This document shows positions 24,695 through 32,486 of a DNA stretch of 64,000 nucleotides, piece after piece (position 1 is the stretch's first letter; the number at the start of each line of letters is the position of its first letter). The DNA is taken from assembly GCA_030432295.1 (NCBI GenBank), contig JAUIHI010000014.1:62001-126000 (forward strand), written 5' to 3'. This DNA comes from Anaerolineae bacterium (GTDB taxonomy: Bacteria; Chloroflexota; Anaerolineae; Caldilineales; Caldilineaceae). A program made the translations under genes and the position numbers. Below the pieces are notes generated by a model. The model saw nothing but the letters and a program-made list of their open reading frames with translations. It was not told the origin of the DNA and ran no database searches.

Positions 24695-25030
24695 ATGGAC
24701 GAAACCGGAACCATCACAATCGTCGCCACCGAGACTGCCCAATCCAAAAGCCTGACCCGGGGCGGCCTGCCCGAAGCTGCCATCCGCCAGACGGTGGACA
24801 AGGCGATTTCTGTGGAAGCACTCTCGGCCAGCTTCAACAATTTCATCAATGGGCTGCGCAAAGTGTTGAATGTGGAGCAGGCGTCCGTGGGCGATCTGGT
24901 GCTGGACGAAATCACTTTCAGTGTGGAGATCGGCGCCAACGGCGAGTTCAAACTGCTGGGCACAGGCATCAGCGCCAACGCGGGCAGCAGCCTGACCTTT
25001 ACCCTGCGCCGCAAAAGCGAAGTTCAATAG
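24695..25030 (+). CDS. Pepco-like effector-associated domain protein
   Basis: 111 residues, with a good AGGAGG ahead of the ATG. The layout is a short beta start (TITIVATET), a helix (AISVEALSASFNNFINGLRKVLN), then strands LDEITFSVEIGANGEFKLLG and a glycine-rich close LTFTLRRK. This matches the peptidase-coupled 'Pepco' type of effector-associated domain, proposed to act as an adaptor in bacterial conflict systems where it is encoded beside caspase- or trypsin-like peptidases. Here the next gene, 80 bp downstream, is a caspase-like peptidase, which fits. The family assignment is by pattern and context, so moderate. Confidence 0.6.
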   Translation: MDETGTITIVATETAQSKSLTRGGLPEAAIRQTVDKAISVEALSASFNNFINGLRKVLNVEQASVGDLVLDEITFSVEIGANGEFKLLGTGISANAGSSLTFTLRRKSEVQ

Positions 25031-25110
25031 TCGGTGTTGGGCATTTTGTAGAGCGGTCATCCCTACGAAATATCCAATACCCAATATCTTCTATTGCAAG
25101 GAGGCGAAAA

Positions 25111-26046
25111 ATGTCCAAGCGTGCATTGCTGATCGGAATCAATCAGTTTACCCGGCCCGAATGGCTCTTGCGGGGCTGTGTCAACGATGTGCAGTCCCTG
25201 TCCCAACTGCTCAAAGACCACTACAGCTATCAGAGCGGCGAAATTTACACGATTTTTGACAAAGACGCCACGGCCCAAAACATTCGGGACGGGCTATCCT
25301 GGCTCTTCAGCGACTACGCCGGGGATGGCAAAGATGTCCGTTACCTCCACTTCTCCAGCCACGGCACACAGGTAGCATCCAACGGGGAGAACGACGGAGA
25401 AGACGACCAACTGGACGAGGTGATCGTTCCCTATGACCACGACTGGGACAAACCCTTCACGGACGATCAGTTGCGGGAGACCTTTGCCACTATTCCCGAC
25501 GGGGTGAATTTCACTTTTGTGGCCGACTGTTGTCACAGCGGCAGCATCAACAAAGACCTCTTCCCGGCGGAGATGGACGTGCGCCCCCGGCGGATCGAAC
25601 CGCCTGCGGAGATGACCGCGCGTATTCAGGCCCTGAACGATGCCCGCATCAGCGCAGAAGCCCAGTGGGTCGAGGCTGAATATAGCCGGGCCTTGGCTGG
25701 TCTCTCCTTTAGCGAGCGACGGGTGAAAGAACGGGGATTGAAGGAGCAACTCAAAGCCCTCTTCTTCAAAGAGAAACAGAAGTCTGTGGATGCCGAGCGC
25801 CACGTTCTGCTGGCCGCCTGCGAGGATGTGCAGACCGCAGCCGATGCCTTTATTGAGGGCAGCTATCGGGGCGCGTTTAGCTGGTCTCTGGGCAAGGCCA
25901 TTGCCGAATCCAACGGCAACATCACCTACGGCGATCTCCACGCACTGTCGGTGAAGGCGCTGAAGGCAGGCGGCTACACCCAGAATCCCCAACTGGCCTG
26001 CGGCGAGGAACGGCGGAATCTGTCTTTTCTGAGTCCGCTGGCATAA
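25111..26046 (+). CDS. Caspase-like peptidase (family C14, metacaspase type)
   Basis: 311 residues from the ATG at 25111, with AAGGAGG 6 bases upstream. The caspase p20-like fold starts RALLIGINQF and contains the catalytic His in YLHFSSHGTQ and Cys in VADCCHSGS, with acidic residues around (NDGEDDQLDE) that form the metacaspase Ca2+/basic P1 pocket. A helical charged insertion (~170-240, MTARIQALNDARISAEAQWVEAEYSRAL) follows, then the small-subunit-like strands (HVLLAACEDVQTAADAF, GAFSWSLGKAI). Metacaspases cleave after Lys/Arg. It is probably co-transcribed with the Pepco-like gene, which may hold or activate it. A perfect terminator follows. Confidence 0.9.
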   Translation: MSKRALLIGINQFTRPEWLLRGCVNDVQSLSQLLKDHYSYQSGEIYTIFDKDATAQNIRDGLSWLFSDYAGDGKDVRYLHFSSHGTQVASNGENDGEDDQLDEVIVPYDHDWDKPFTDDQLRETFATIPDGVNFTFVADCCHSGSINKDLFPAEMDVRPRRIEPPAEMTARIQALNDARISAEAQWVEAEYSRALAGLSFSERRVKERGLKEQLKALFFKEKQKSVDAERHVLLAACEDVQTAADAFIEGSYRGAFSWSLGKAIAESNGNITYGDLHALSVKALKAGGYTQNPQLACGEERRNLSFLSPLA

Positions 26047-26053
26047 GCTGCGC

Positions 26054-26097
26054 AAAAAAGAGCTGCCAGGTTTTTGAAAACCTGGCAGCTCTTTTTT
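26054..26097 (+). terminator. Intrinsic terminator of the caspase operon
   Basis: A 21-bp perfect hairpin (26054-26074 with 26077-26097; core GAGCTGCCAGG) flanked by an A-run and a T-run, 8 bp after the caspase stop. Confidence 0.95.
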
Positions 26098-26282
26098 GTT
26101 TACCGGCTGATGGCAGGTAAGAAAACCCGATGCTCGTCCGTAGCGGTGGTGAAGCCCACTATCAGCGGAGCGGACAATTGATTCCCTGCCCAGTCTGTGG
26201 TCATTGTCGTCTCGTCCAAGCGCTCTTGGCAAAATCCAGGCCATGCGCATGACAAGGGGAAGTTTGGCCAGGGGAATGGTCT

Positions 26283-28091
26283 TTAGTACATGGCTTCGAT
26301 CAGGTGGGCGTATTTCTCCATGACTGCCCGGCGTCGGGTTTTTTGCGAGGGAGTGATTTCGCCCCCTTCTTGGGTCAAGGGCGCGGGCAACAAAGTAAAG
26401 GCTTTCACCTGCTCAAACGGGGCCAGCTCCTTGGCATAGTGGTCGATGTGGGCGCGATAGAAGGCCACAATCTTGGGATCTTTGACCAACGTCTCCCGAG
26501 TGCGCCAGGTGATCCCCTGCCCCGCTGCGTGCTCTTCCAGGGCGGCGAAATTCGGCACGATCAGGACGCTGATGTACTTGCGCCGATCTCCAATCGCAAT
26601 CGATTGTTCGATGAAATAATCCTGGGCCAAGACGGTTTCAATATGTTGGGGCGCCACGTTCTTGCCGCCGGATGTAATGATCAGATCCTTGATGCGATCT
26701 GTAATGCGCAGAAAACCCTCCTCATCAAACTCGCCCACATCCCCGCTGCGGAACCAGCCATCGACAAAGGCGGCGGCAGTGGCCCCAGGCTTCTTGTAAT
26801 AGCCCTGGGTGACGCTGGGGCTTTTGATCAGAATTTCGCCATCATCGGCGATCTTCACCTGGCAATCCACAATCGGCCGCCCCACTGTGCCGAATTTGAA
26901 CGCTTTGGGCGTGTTGCAGGTGACCATAGGGGAGGTCTCGGTCAGGCCATAGCCCTCACAGATCAACAGCCCTGCGGCGAAGAAGAACTCCTCGATGGAA
27001 GGGGCCAGGGGCGCACCGCCGGCGGAGAAGAACTTCTTATCCCCGCCCACGATCGCCCGAATCTTGGCAAGCACCAGCCGATCCGCCAGGCTATGTTGCA
27101 ACGCCAGCCCCATCCCCACGGCGCGATCTTCCTTGCACCGACGCTGATAGTCTAAGCCCACACCCAACGCCCAATAGAAGAGCCGCTTTTTCAGCCCGGA
27201 CCCCTCTTCCAGGCCATGATGGGCGGCGGCATAGATCTTCTCATAGAGGCGGGGCACGCTGACCATCACCGTGGGCTTCACCGCCTGCATGGCCACGATC
27301 ACCGTCTTGGGATCATCCAGATAGTAGTTTTCCGCGCCCGTGTGGAAGATATAATAGGACCAGCTTCGCTCGTAGACGTGGCTGAGGGGCAAGAAGCAGA
27401 GGGAGCGGTCGCCAGGGCCAACGTGAAATTGCCCGCGCAGGGCCTTGAACTGGTGCAACAGGTTGGCATGGGTCAGCATCACCCCCTTGGGTTCGCCCGT
27501 CGTGCCGGAGGTATAGATGATGGTCGCCAGCTCGTTTTCGTCCGCATCAGCCGCGGCCAGACAGGCGTCCAGGGCTGCATCCAGGGCCATGTCCGCGCCC
27601 AAGTGGAGGAATTGGCCAAAGTGGAGGTCCGGCGCGTGGAGGGGCATCTCTTCCTCTGCCCGCCCTTCATCAAACACAACCAGGGCGCGTAGACTGGGAG
27701 AACGCTCCGCTCCCGCCCCAATTTTGGCATAGGCTGCCTGATCCCCCACAAAGAGCAGGGTCATGTCCGTCTCGTCGATGATGTAGGCGGCCTGCTGACG
27801 CGTGTTGGTGGCATAGATGGGCACGGGAATGGCGCGCACACTGAGGATGCCAAAATCGGCCAGGGTCCATTCCGGACAGTTGGGGGCGAAGATGCCGATG
27901 CGGTCCCCAGGCTGCACGCCCAAGGAAAGTAGAGCCCGGGCGATGGTGCGGATGCGTTTGTACATCTCGGCATAGGAGATCGGGCTGGAATGGGGGCCTT
28001 TCCCGCTGGCGTAGTAGGCATTCATCGCCGGTCGGTCGGCATACTTCTGGGCGCTTTGGGCGATCATCGTCGCCAGGTGCTGAAAGGTCAT
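26283..28091 (-). CDS. Long-chain acyl-CoA synthetase (AMP-forming)
   Basis: 602 residues from the ATG at 28091; the longer open frame upstream is Cys/Pro-rich and not protein-like. An ANL-superfamily enzyme that activates a fatty acid with ATP and CoA. The AMP/ATP P-loop is YTSGTTGEPKG (193-203). Further marks are GYGLTETSPM (A5), GWFRSGDVGEFDEEGFLRITDRIKDLIITSGGKNVAPQ (A7-A10) and FFSAGGAPLAPSIEEFFFAAG, typical of the FAA1/FadD15-like bacterial group. It acts at the membrane or cytosol. No other fatty-acid gene is nearby. A 22-bp hairpin lies between it and the next gene upstream. Confidence 0.93.
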   Translation of the reverse strand: MTFQHLATMIAQSAQKYADRPAMNAYYASGKGPHSSPISYAEMYKRIRTIARALLSLGVQPGDRIGIFAPNCPEWTLADFGILSVRAIPVPIYATNTRQQAAYIIDETDMTLLFVGDQAAYAKIGAGAERSPSLRALVVFDEGRAEEEMPLHAPDLHFGQFLHLGADMALDAALDACLAAADADENELATIIYTSGTTGEPKGVMLTHANLLHQFKALRGQFHVGPGDRSLCFLPLSHVYERSWSYYIFHTGAENYYLDDPKTVIVAMQAVKPTVMVSVPRLYEKIYAAAHHGLEEGSGLKKRLFYWALGVGLDYQRRCKEDRAVGMGLALQHSLADRLVLAKIRAIVGGDKKFFSAGGAPLAPSIEEFFFAAGLLICEGYGLTETSPMVTCNTPKAFKFGTVGRPIVDCQVKIADDGEILIKSPSVTQGYYKKPGATAAAFVDGWFRSGDVGEFDEEGFLRITDRIKDLIITSGGKNVAPQHIETVLAQDYFIEQSIAIGDRRKYISVLIVPNFAALEEHAAGQGITWRTRETLVKDPKIVAFYRAHIDHYAKELAPFEQVKAFTLLPAPLTQEGGEITPSQKTRRRAVMEKYAHLIEAMY

Positions 28092-28249
28092 AGGGCTTCG
28101 TCTGTCTCCACACGGTGGACAAAAAAATGGGCATGTCATCAGGAACATGATCCTGAGATCTGAGCAGTCCTCAAGATCATATCATAGATTCAGGCTTTGG
28201 TGAACGTTTACGCAATGGGCAAAAACAGAGTGGGTGCGCCTCCGACACC

Positions 28250-28307
28250 ACAGAGGGGGCGGGTGACAGATTTTCAATAGATCTGTCACCCGCCCCCTCT
28301 GTTTTTT
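28250..28307 (+). terminator. 22-bp perfect hairpin with T-run
   Basis: 28250-28271 and 28281-28302 are exact inverse copies (ACAGAGGGGGCGGGTGACAG core), 9-nt loop, then TTTTTT. It sits just past the 3' end of the minus-strand GLUG/LRR gene. The T-run suits plus-strand termination; on the minus strand the hairpin may protect the transcript end. Confidence 0.75.
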
Positions 28308-28316
28308 CGCCGACGA

Positions 28317-31300
28317 TTACCGCAGCACCAGGGGTAGATAGATCTCCTGGACCGGTGCCAACACCAGATCCAGATCCGTCACCGCCGGGGGCACACCCAC
28401 CACCGGGCTGGTCAGGGGAGCGTAGTCCGGGGCCGTCACCCGCACATACCAGCACCCCTCAGAGACATCCCAGCCGTAGTAGCCGATCTCGTTGGTCTGC
28501 TGCTGGGCGATCTGCGGGGAGATGGGTGCCAGATCCGGGTTGACAATCATGCCCAGTGTGGTGGGGGCTGGCTGGCTCCAGGCCGCGCCCGGGGCCTTGG
28601 ACAGATTGGACTCGCAGGTGTTGGGCCGGGTGTCCGTGGGGCCGGTGCGGGGCAGCCAGCCCGGCACCTTGTAGAGAGTCACTGTGGCCCCCACCACGGG
28701 CTGGCCGCTCTGGGCATCGGTGATGATGCCGCTGGGATCGTAGAGAGTGACCCGGCCCACCGGCGTCTCCTGGGCAACCGCCTCACATTTATACGAGACC
28801 GCAAGGGTGGCCGCCACCACGTCCGCGGCTGGGATGGTGGCCTGATAGAGGTCACTCCCGCTCCCGGTCATGGGATAGTTCGTCCCCGGCGGGGTCATCA
28901 CCAACATCACATCCGTCGGCATTGTGCCGCCTGTGCAGGTGACCGGCAAAGTGATGGCGATGGGCGTTCGTGCGCCTCGCCATTGTGTGATGTTGACCGT
29001 ACCGTCCGGGCTGAAGGTCACGGTGCCGCCGGTCTCCACGCCAACCGTCGGGGGCACGGGCAGACGCAGCACCGCGTCCACGCCCGTGCGCACCTGGCCC
29101 AGGGTAACCGTCACCGGCGTGGACTGCTCCCGAAAGAAGTTGTCGTCGTAATACTGGGAGGCATACTGGCCCGCGGGATCCACAAAGTGGACCCGATAGT
29201 CGATGTCCTGACCCAGGCCACCGAACGCGTACCCCCCATCCGGGCCAGTGAGGGTGCTGGCAACCGCCAGCCATGTCTGCCCCTGCTCCCCCTGCCCCTC
29301 CCCGGCCAGGGGACGGTAGAGGGCGACCTGGATGCCAGGGGCAGCTCCCCCTGTGGCCAGGGTGGCCTGTCCGCTGATCCCGCCAGCGGGTTGACCGCAG
29401 ATCAGCCCGGTGCCCGCATACTCAATCCCGGCCAGCCATGTGGCCACTGGCCCGGTGGCTGGCGCACACCAGCCCGTGTCGTAGAAGGTGAAGGGGCTGG
29501 TGAAGAACCAGTCGCCCACGCCCAGAGCTGGCAGATTGGTGAGGAATTGGGGCACTTCGCCAATCAGAGGGTTGCCGTGCAGGTGCAGATACTGCAACTC
29601 GGCCAGGTTGCCCAGTTCTTGCGGTAGACTGGTGAGTTGATTGCCGTCCACATAGAGTTCCGTCAGCGCTGAGAGAGAACCGATCTGGGTCGGCAGTCCG
29701 GTCAGCAAGTTGTTGGACAGGCCGAACCACCGCACCTTGGAGAGCGCGCCGATGGTGGACGGCAAGTTGGTCAGTTGATTGTTGGCCAGACCCAGACCGG
29801 TCAAGGCCGTCAAATTTCCGATTTCGGATGGAACGCTGGTCAATTGGTTTCTGTCCAAGTTGAGCCAGGTCAGGGCGGTCAGATTGCCAATTTGGGGCGG
29901 CAGACTGGTCAATTGATTGTTGCTCAAGGTGAGCGAGGCCAGGGCCGTGAGGTTGCTGATCTCCGGAGGCAAAGCGCCCGCCAATCGATTTTCGTACAAC
30001 GACAACCAGTTGACCCGACCTCCGCTGCACGAAACCCCATACCACTTACACGGGGTGTTGGTTTGCAACCAGTCTGTCTTGTTGGTCCAGTCCTCCCCGC
30101 CCGTGGCGGTATAGAGGGTCACTAATCCCTGGCACTCGGCTGTGGGGATCTCGGTCACATCCCCACAACTGAATCCAGTTGCGCCCCGGGGCTCCAGATA
30201 GGGATAGCCGTCGTTGCGGGTGCCCGCCACATCTTCTTTCCAGATGTCCTGGAAATCCCACTCCACATAGGTGTCTGCGGCGTGGGGAGAGGTCATCTGG
30301 GCGGTAGTTCGGCCCACTACCCCGTCACCGCCGGCACTGGTAAGCTGGCCGGAGGTCTGGGTATCCCAGTAACAGTCAGACACAGAGGTGCCCGCACCCT
30401 GGCCGATGAAGCCCCCCACGTTGTCGCCGGTTCCGCTCACCGGTCCGGTGCTGTAGGATCGTTCTACCTTCCCGGTCTTGATCTGCCCGATCAATCCGCC
30501 CGCACTCTCCCCGCTGCTGACTGCGGCCCGGCTGTAATTGTCAGATATGATTGGGGTGTTTATGCTCACGTATCCCACCAACCCGCCGACCTGTTGCGTG
30601 CCTTGGACGCTGCCTGCGCTGTAGCTATGGCGGATCTCTCCACCGTTAATCGCACCGAACAGGCCGCCTGTGGCTGCACCACCCTCCACTGTGGCCGTCA
30701 CCGCCACCCTGTGCAGAATGCTGAGGTTCATGGCCCCAGCCAGCCCGCCCACATCCTGCCCCGGCGCGCCGTTGATTGCCCCGGTGACGGTGAGCTTCTC
30801 AATCAGGCTGTCGAACCCAATCACGCCGGCCAGTGTGCCGCTGTGGGAGCGGGTTTGCAGGTTCACATCTTGCAGGTGGAGATTGAACAACTGCGCCTCG
30901 CTGACTGTCCCAAAAAGTCCCTGATGGGACGAGTTGGGGCGATTGATAGCCAAGTTATGAAGGGTATGCCCGCCGCCGTCAAAATTGCCGGTGAAGGGGG
31001 TTGCCGTATCCCCAATCGGCGACCAACCCCGACCATAGTCCCAGACCACCGTGTCGGCCAGATCCACATCTGTGGTGAGCCAATAGCTGGCGTCCAGGTT
31101 CTGGCGCATGGCGTTCAGTTCGTGGATATTGGTGATCAGATAGGGGTCTTGCATGGAGCCGTTGCCCGCTAGATCGGCCAGATCCACGGGCTGGGGCTGG
31201 GCGTATCTGTCCAGATTCTGGAAGACCGGATAGCCACTGCCTGCGTCCATCGCCCACAGGGCAGCGAAGTTGAAACGAGGATAGGTGGCCTGCTGCTGCA

Positions 31301-32318
31301 TCTGGGCGGTAGTTCTTCCCATCACCCCGTCGCCGCCTGAGCTGGTGAGCTGGCCGGAGGTCTGGGTATCCCAGTAACAATCAGACACAGACGTGCCCGC
31401 CCCCTGGCCGATGAAGCCACCCACGTTGTCGCCCGCGCCGCTCACCGGCCCGGCGCTGTAGGATCGCTCGACGATGCCGCCGTACAGATATCCGAACAGA
31501 CCGCCCGCACTCCCCCCGCTGCTGACTGCGGCCCGACTGTAGCTGTCGGATATGATCGATGTGTTGGTGCCGCCCACGTATCCCACCAATCCACCGACCT
31601 GTTGCGTGCCCTGGACGCTGCCCGCGCTGTGGCTATGGCGGATCTCTCCGCCGTTAATCACACCGAACAGGCCGCCTGTGGCTGCGCCTCCCTGCACCGT
31701 GGCCGTCACCGCCACCCTGTGCAGAATGCTGAGGTTCATGGCCCCAGCCAGCCCGCCCACATCCTGCCCTGGTGCGCCGTTGATCGCCCCGGTGACAGTG
31801 ACCTTCTCAATCAGGCTGTCGAACCCAATCACGCCGGCCAATGCGCCACTGTGGGAGCGGGTTCGCAGGTTCACATCTTGCAGGTGGAGATTGAACAACT
31901 GCGCCTCGCTGACTGTCCCAAAAAGCCCCTGATGGGAAGAGTTGGGGCGGTTGATGGTCAAGTTGCGAATGGCATGCCCGCTGCCATCAAAACTGCCCGT
32001 GAAGGGGGTTGCCGTATCTCCAATCGGCGACCACCCCCCGCCCCCATTCCACGGATCGACGCCCAGATCGATGTCCGCCGTCTGCCGAAAATAGGCGTCC
32101 AGGTGATCACGAATACTGTTTAGGTGTGCCGCCGTGGCCACCAGATACGGATCTGCTTCGGTCCCAGATCCACCGGCAAAGGCTTGGGCCGCGTCAACAC
32201 TTAGCGTAGCCTGAGATCCTACGGCTACCAACGTCAAACAGAGAATACCGAGACAGATCAGGAAGGTACGCCCCAGAGACAGGCCAAACCTTCGTCGAGA
32301 AAAACACCAGGATTTCAT
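28317..32318 (-). CDS. Giant secreted GLUG-repeat/LRR protein
   Basis: 1333 residues. A signal peptide (hydrophobic ~15-33) ends near Ala43-Ala46. Two GLUG-type beta-repeat blocks follow (about 47-370 and 385-720), with repeated signatures like VGGLVGYV, TGGLFG, YSAGSVQG and YWDTQTSG. The blocks are the product of a recent ~1-kb internal duplication. Next is a leucine-rich repeat array (~754-933; LTALTWLNLDRNQLTSVPSEIG and kin), then Ig-like/CNA-B-type beta domains (GGISGQATLATGGAAPGIQVALYR; GIITDAQSGQPVVGATVTLYKV). It ends in EIYLPLVLR. GLUG and LRR regions usually mediate adhesion or surface binding. It is probably displayed outside the cell and has no enzymatic motif that I can see. Confidence 0.88.
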   Translation of the reverse strand: MKSWCFSRRRFGLSLGRTFLICLGILCLTLVAVGSQATLSVDAAQAFAGGSGTEADPYLVATAAHLNSIRDHLDAYFRQTADIDLGVDPWNGGGGWSPIGDTATPFTGSFDGSGHAIRNLTINRPNSSHQGLFGTVSEAQLFNLHLQDVNLRTRSHSGALAGVIGFDSLIEKVTVTGAINGAPGQDVGGLAGAMNLSILHRVAVTATVQGGAATGGLFGVINGGEIRHSHSAGSVQGTQQVGGLVGYVGGTNTSIISDSYSRAAVSSGGSAGGLFGYLYGGIVERSYSAGPVSGAGDNVGGFIGQGAGTSVSDCYWDTQTSGQLTSSGGDGVMGRTTAQMQQQATYPRFNFAALWAMDAGSGYPVFQNLDRYAQPQPVDLADLAGNGSMQDPYLITNIHELNAMRQNLDASYWLTTDVDLADTVVWDYGRGWSPIGDTATPFTGNFDGGGHTLHNLAINRPNSSHQGLFGTVSEAQLFNLHLQDVNLQTRSHSGTLAGVIGFDSLIEKLTVTGAINGAPGQDVGGLAGAMNLSILHRVAVTATVEGGAATGGLFGAINGGEIRHSYSAGSVQGTQQVGGLVGYVSINTPIISDNYSRAAVSSGESAGGLIGQIKTGKVERSYSTGPVSGTGDNVGGFIGQGAGTSVSDCYWDTQTSGQLTSAGGDGVVGRTTAQMTSPHAADTYVEWDFQDIWKEDVAGTRNDGYPYLEPRGATGFSCGDVTEIPTAECQGLVTLYTATGGEDWTNKTDWLQTNTPCKWYGVSCSGGRVNWLSLYENRLAGALPPEISNLTALASLTLSNNQLTSLPPQIGNLTALTWLNLDRNQLTSVPSEIGNLTALTGLGLANNQLTNLPSTIGALSKVRWFGLSNNLLTGLPTQIGSLSALTELYVDGNQLTSLPQELGNLAELQYLHLHGNPLIGEVPQFLTNLPALGVGDWFFTSPFTFYDTGWCAPATGPVATWLAGIEYAGTGLICGQPAGGISGQATLATGGAAPGIQVALYRPLAGEGQGEQGQTWLAVASTLTGPDGGYAFGGLGQDIDYRVHFVDPAGQYASQYYDDNFFREQSTPVTVTLGQVRTGVDAVLRLPVPPTVGVETGGTVTFSPDGTVNITQWRGARTPIAITLPVTCTGGTMPTDVMLVMTPPGTNYPMTGSGSDLYQATIPAADVVAATLAVSYKCEAVAQETPVGRVTLYDPSGIITDAQSGQPVVGATVTLYKVPGWLPRTGPTDTRPNTCESNLSKAPGAAWSQPAPTTLGMIVNPDLAPISPQIAQQQTNEIGYYGWDVSEGCWYVRVTAPDYAPLTSPVVGVPPAVTDLDLVLAPVQEIYLPLVLR
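30296..31029. repeat. Internal tandem duplication, copy A
   Basis: Copy A of a ~1.0-kb-period duplication inside the GLUG gene. It matches 31301-32037 with long exact stretches (for example CTGGCCGGAGGTCTGGGTAT and GAACAACTGCGCCTCGCTGA occur in both), offset 1005-1008 bp. Confidence 0.9.
31301..32037. repeat. Internal tandem duplication, copy B
   Basis: Copy B, the N-terminal one in the protein. Differences from copy A are mostly substitutions plus a few codon-length indels that explain the 3-bp change of offset across the unit. Confidence 0.9.
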
Positions 32319-32406
32319 AAGATGCTCTCCTTTGACTTGACTTGCTTGGAATAGAAACCATTGTCCCGACTAGATTTTTGGGATTTCAGGGAGTCCGCCT
32401 ACCCAA

Positions 32407-32439
32407 ACCTTCCAGGAAGCTTGAAGCTTCCTGGAAGGT
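32407..32439. repeat. 16-bp perfect inverted repeat
   Basis: ACCTTCCAGGAAGCTT (32407-32422) and its inverse (32424-32439) meet with one base between. It lies between the two giant secreted-protein genes and may end the upstream one (minus strand, from 37202). Nested GGGATYT copies flank it at 32389 and 32469. Confidence 0.65.
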
Positions 32440-32486
32440 CGAACCACCGGGGTCGTGTCAACCACCTGAGATCCCAAAGATCCTCC

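Noticed and set aside
24445-25110. Upstream extension of the caspase frame through the Pepco-like gene
   Set aside because: The translated extension is Arg-rich and non-homologous; a strong AAGGAGG site marks the start at 25111.
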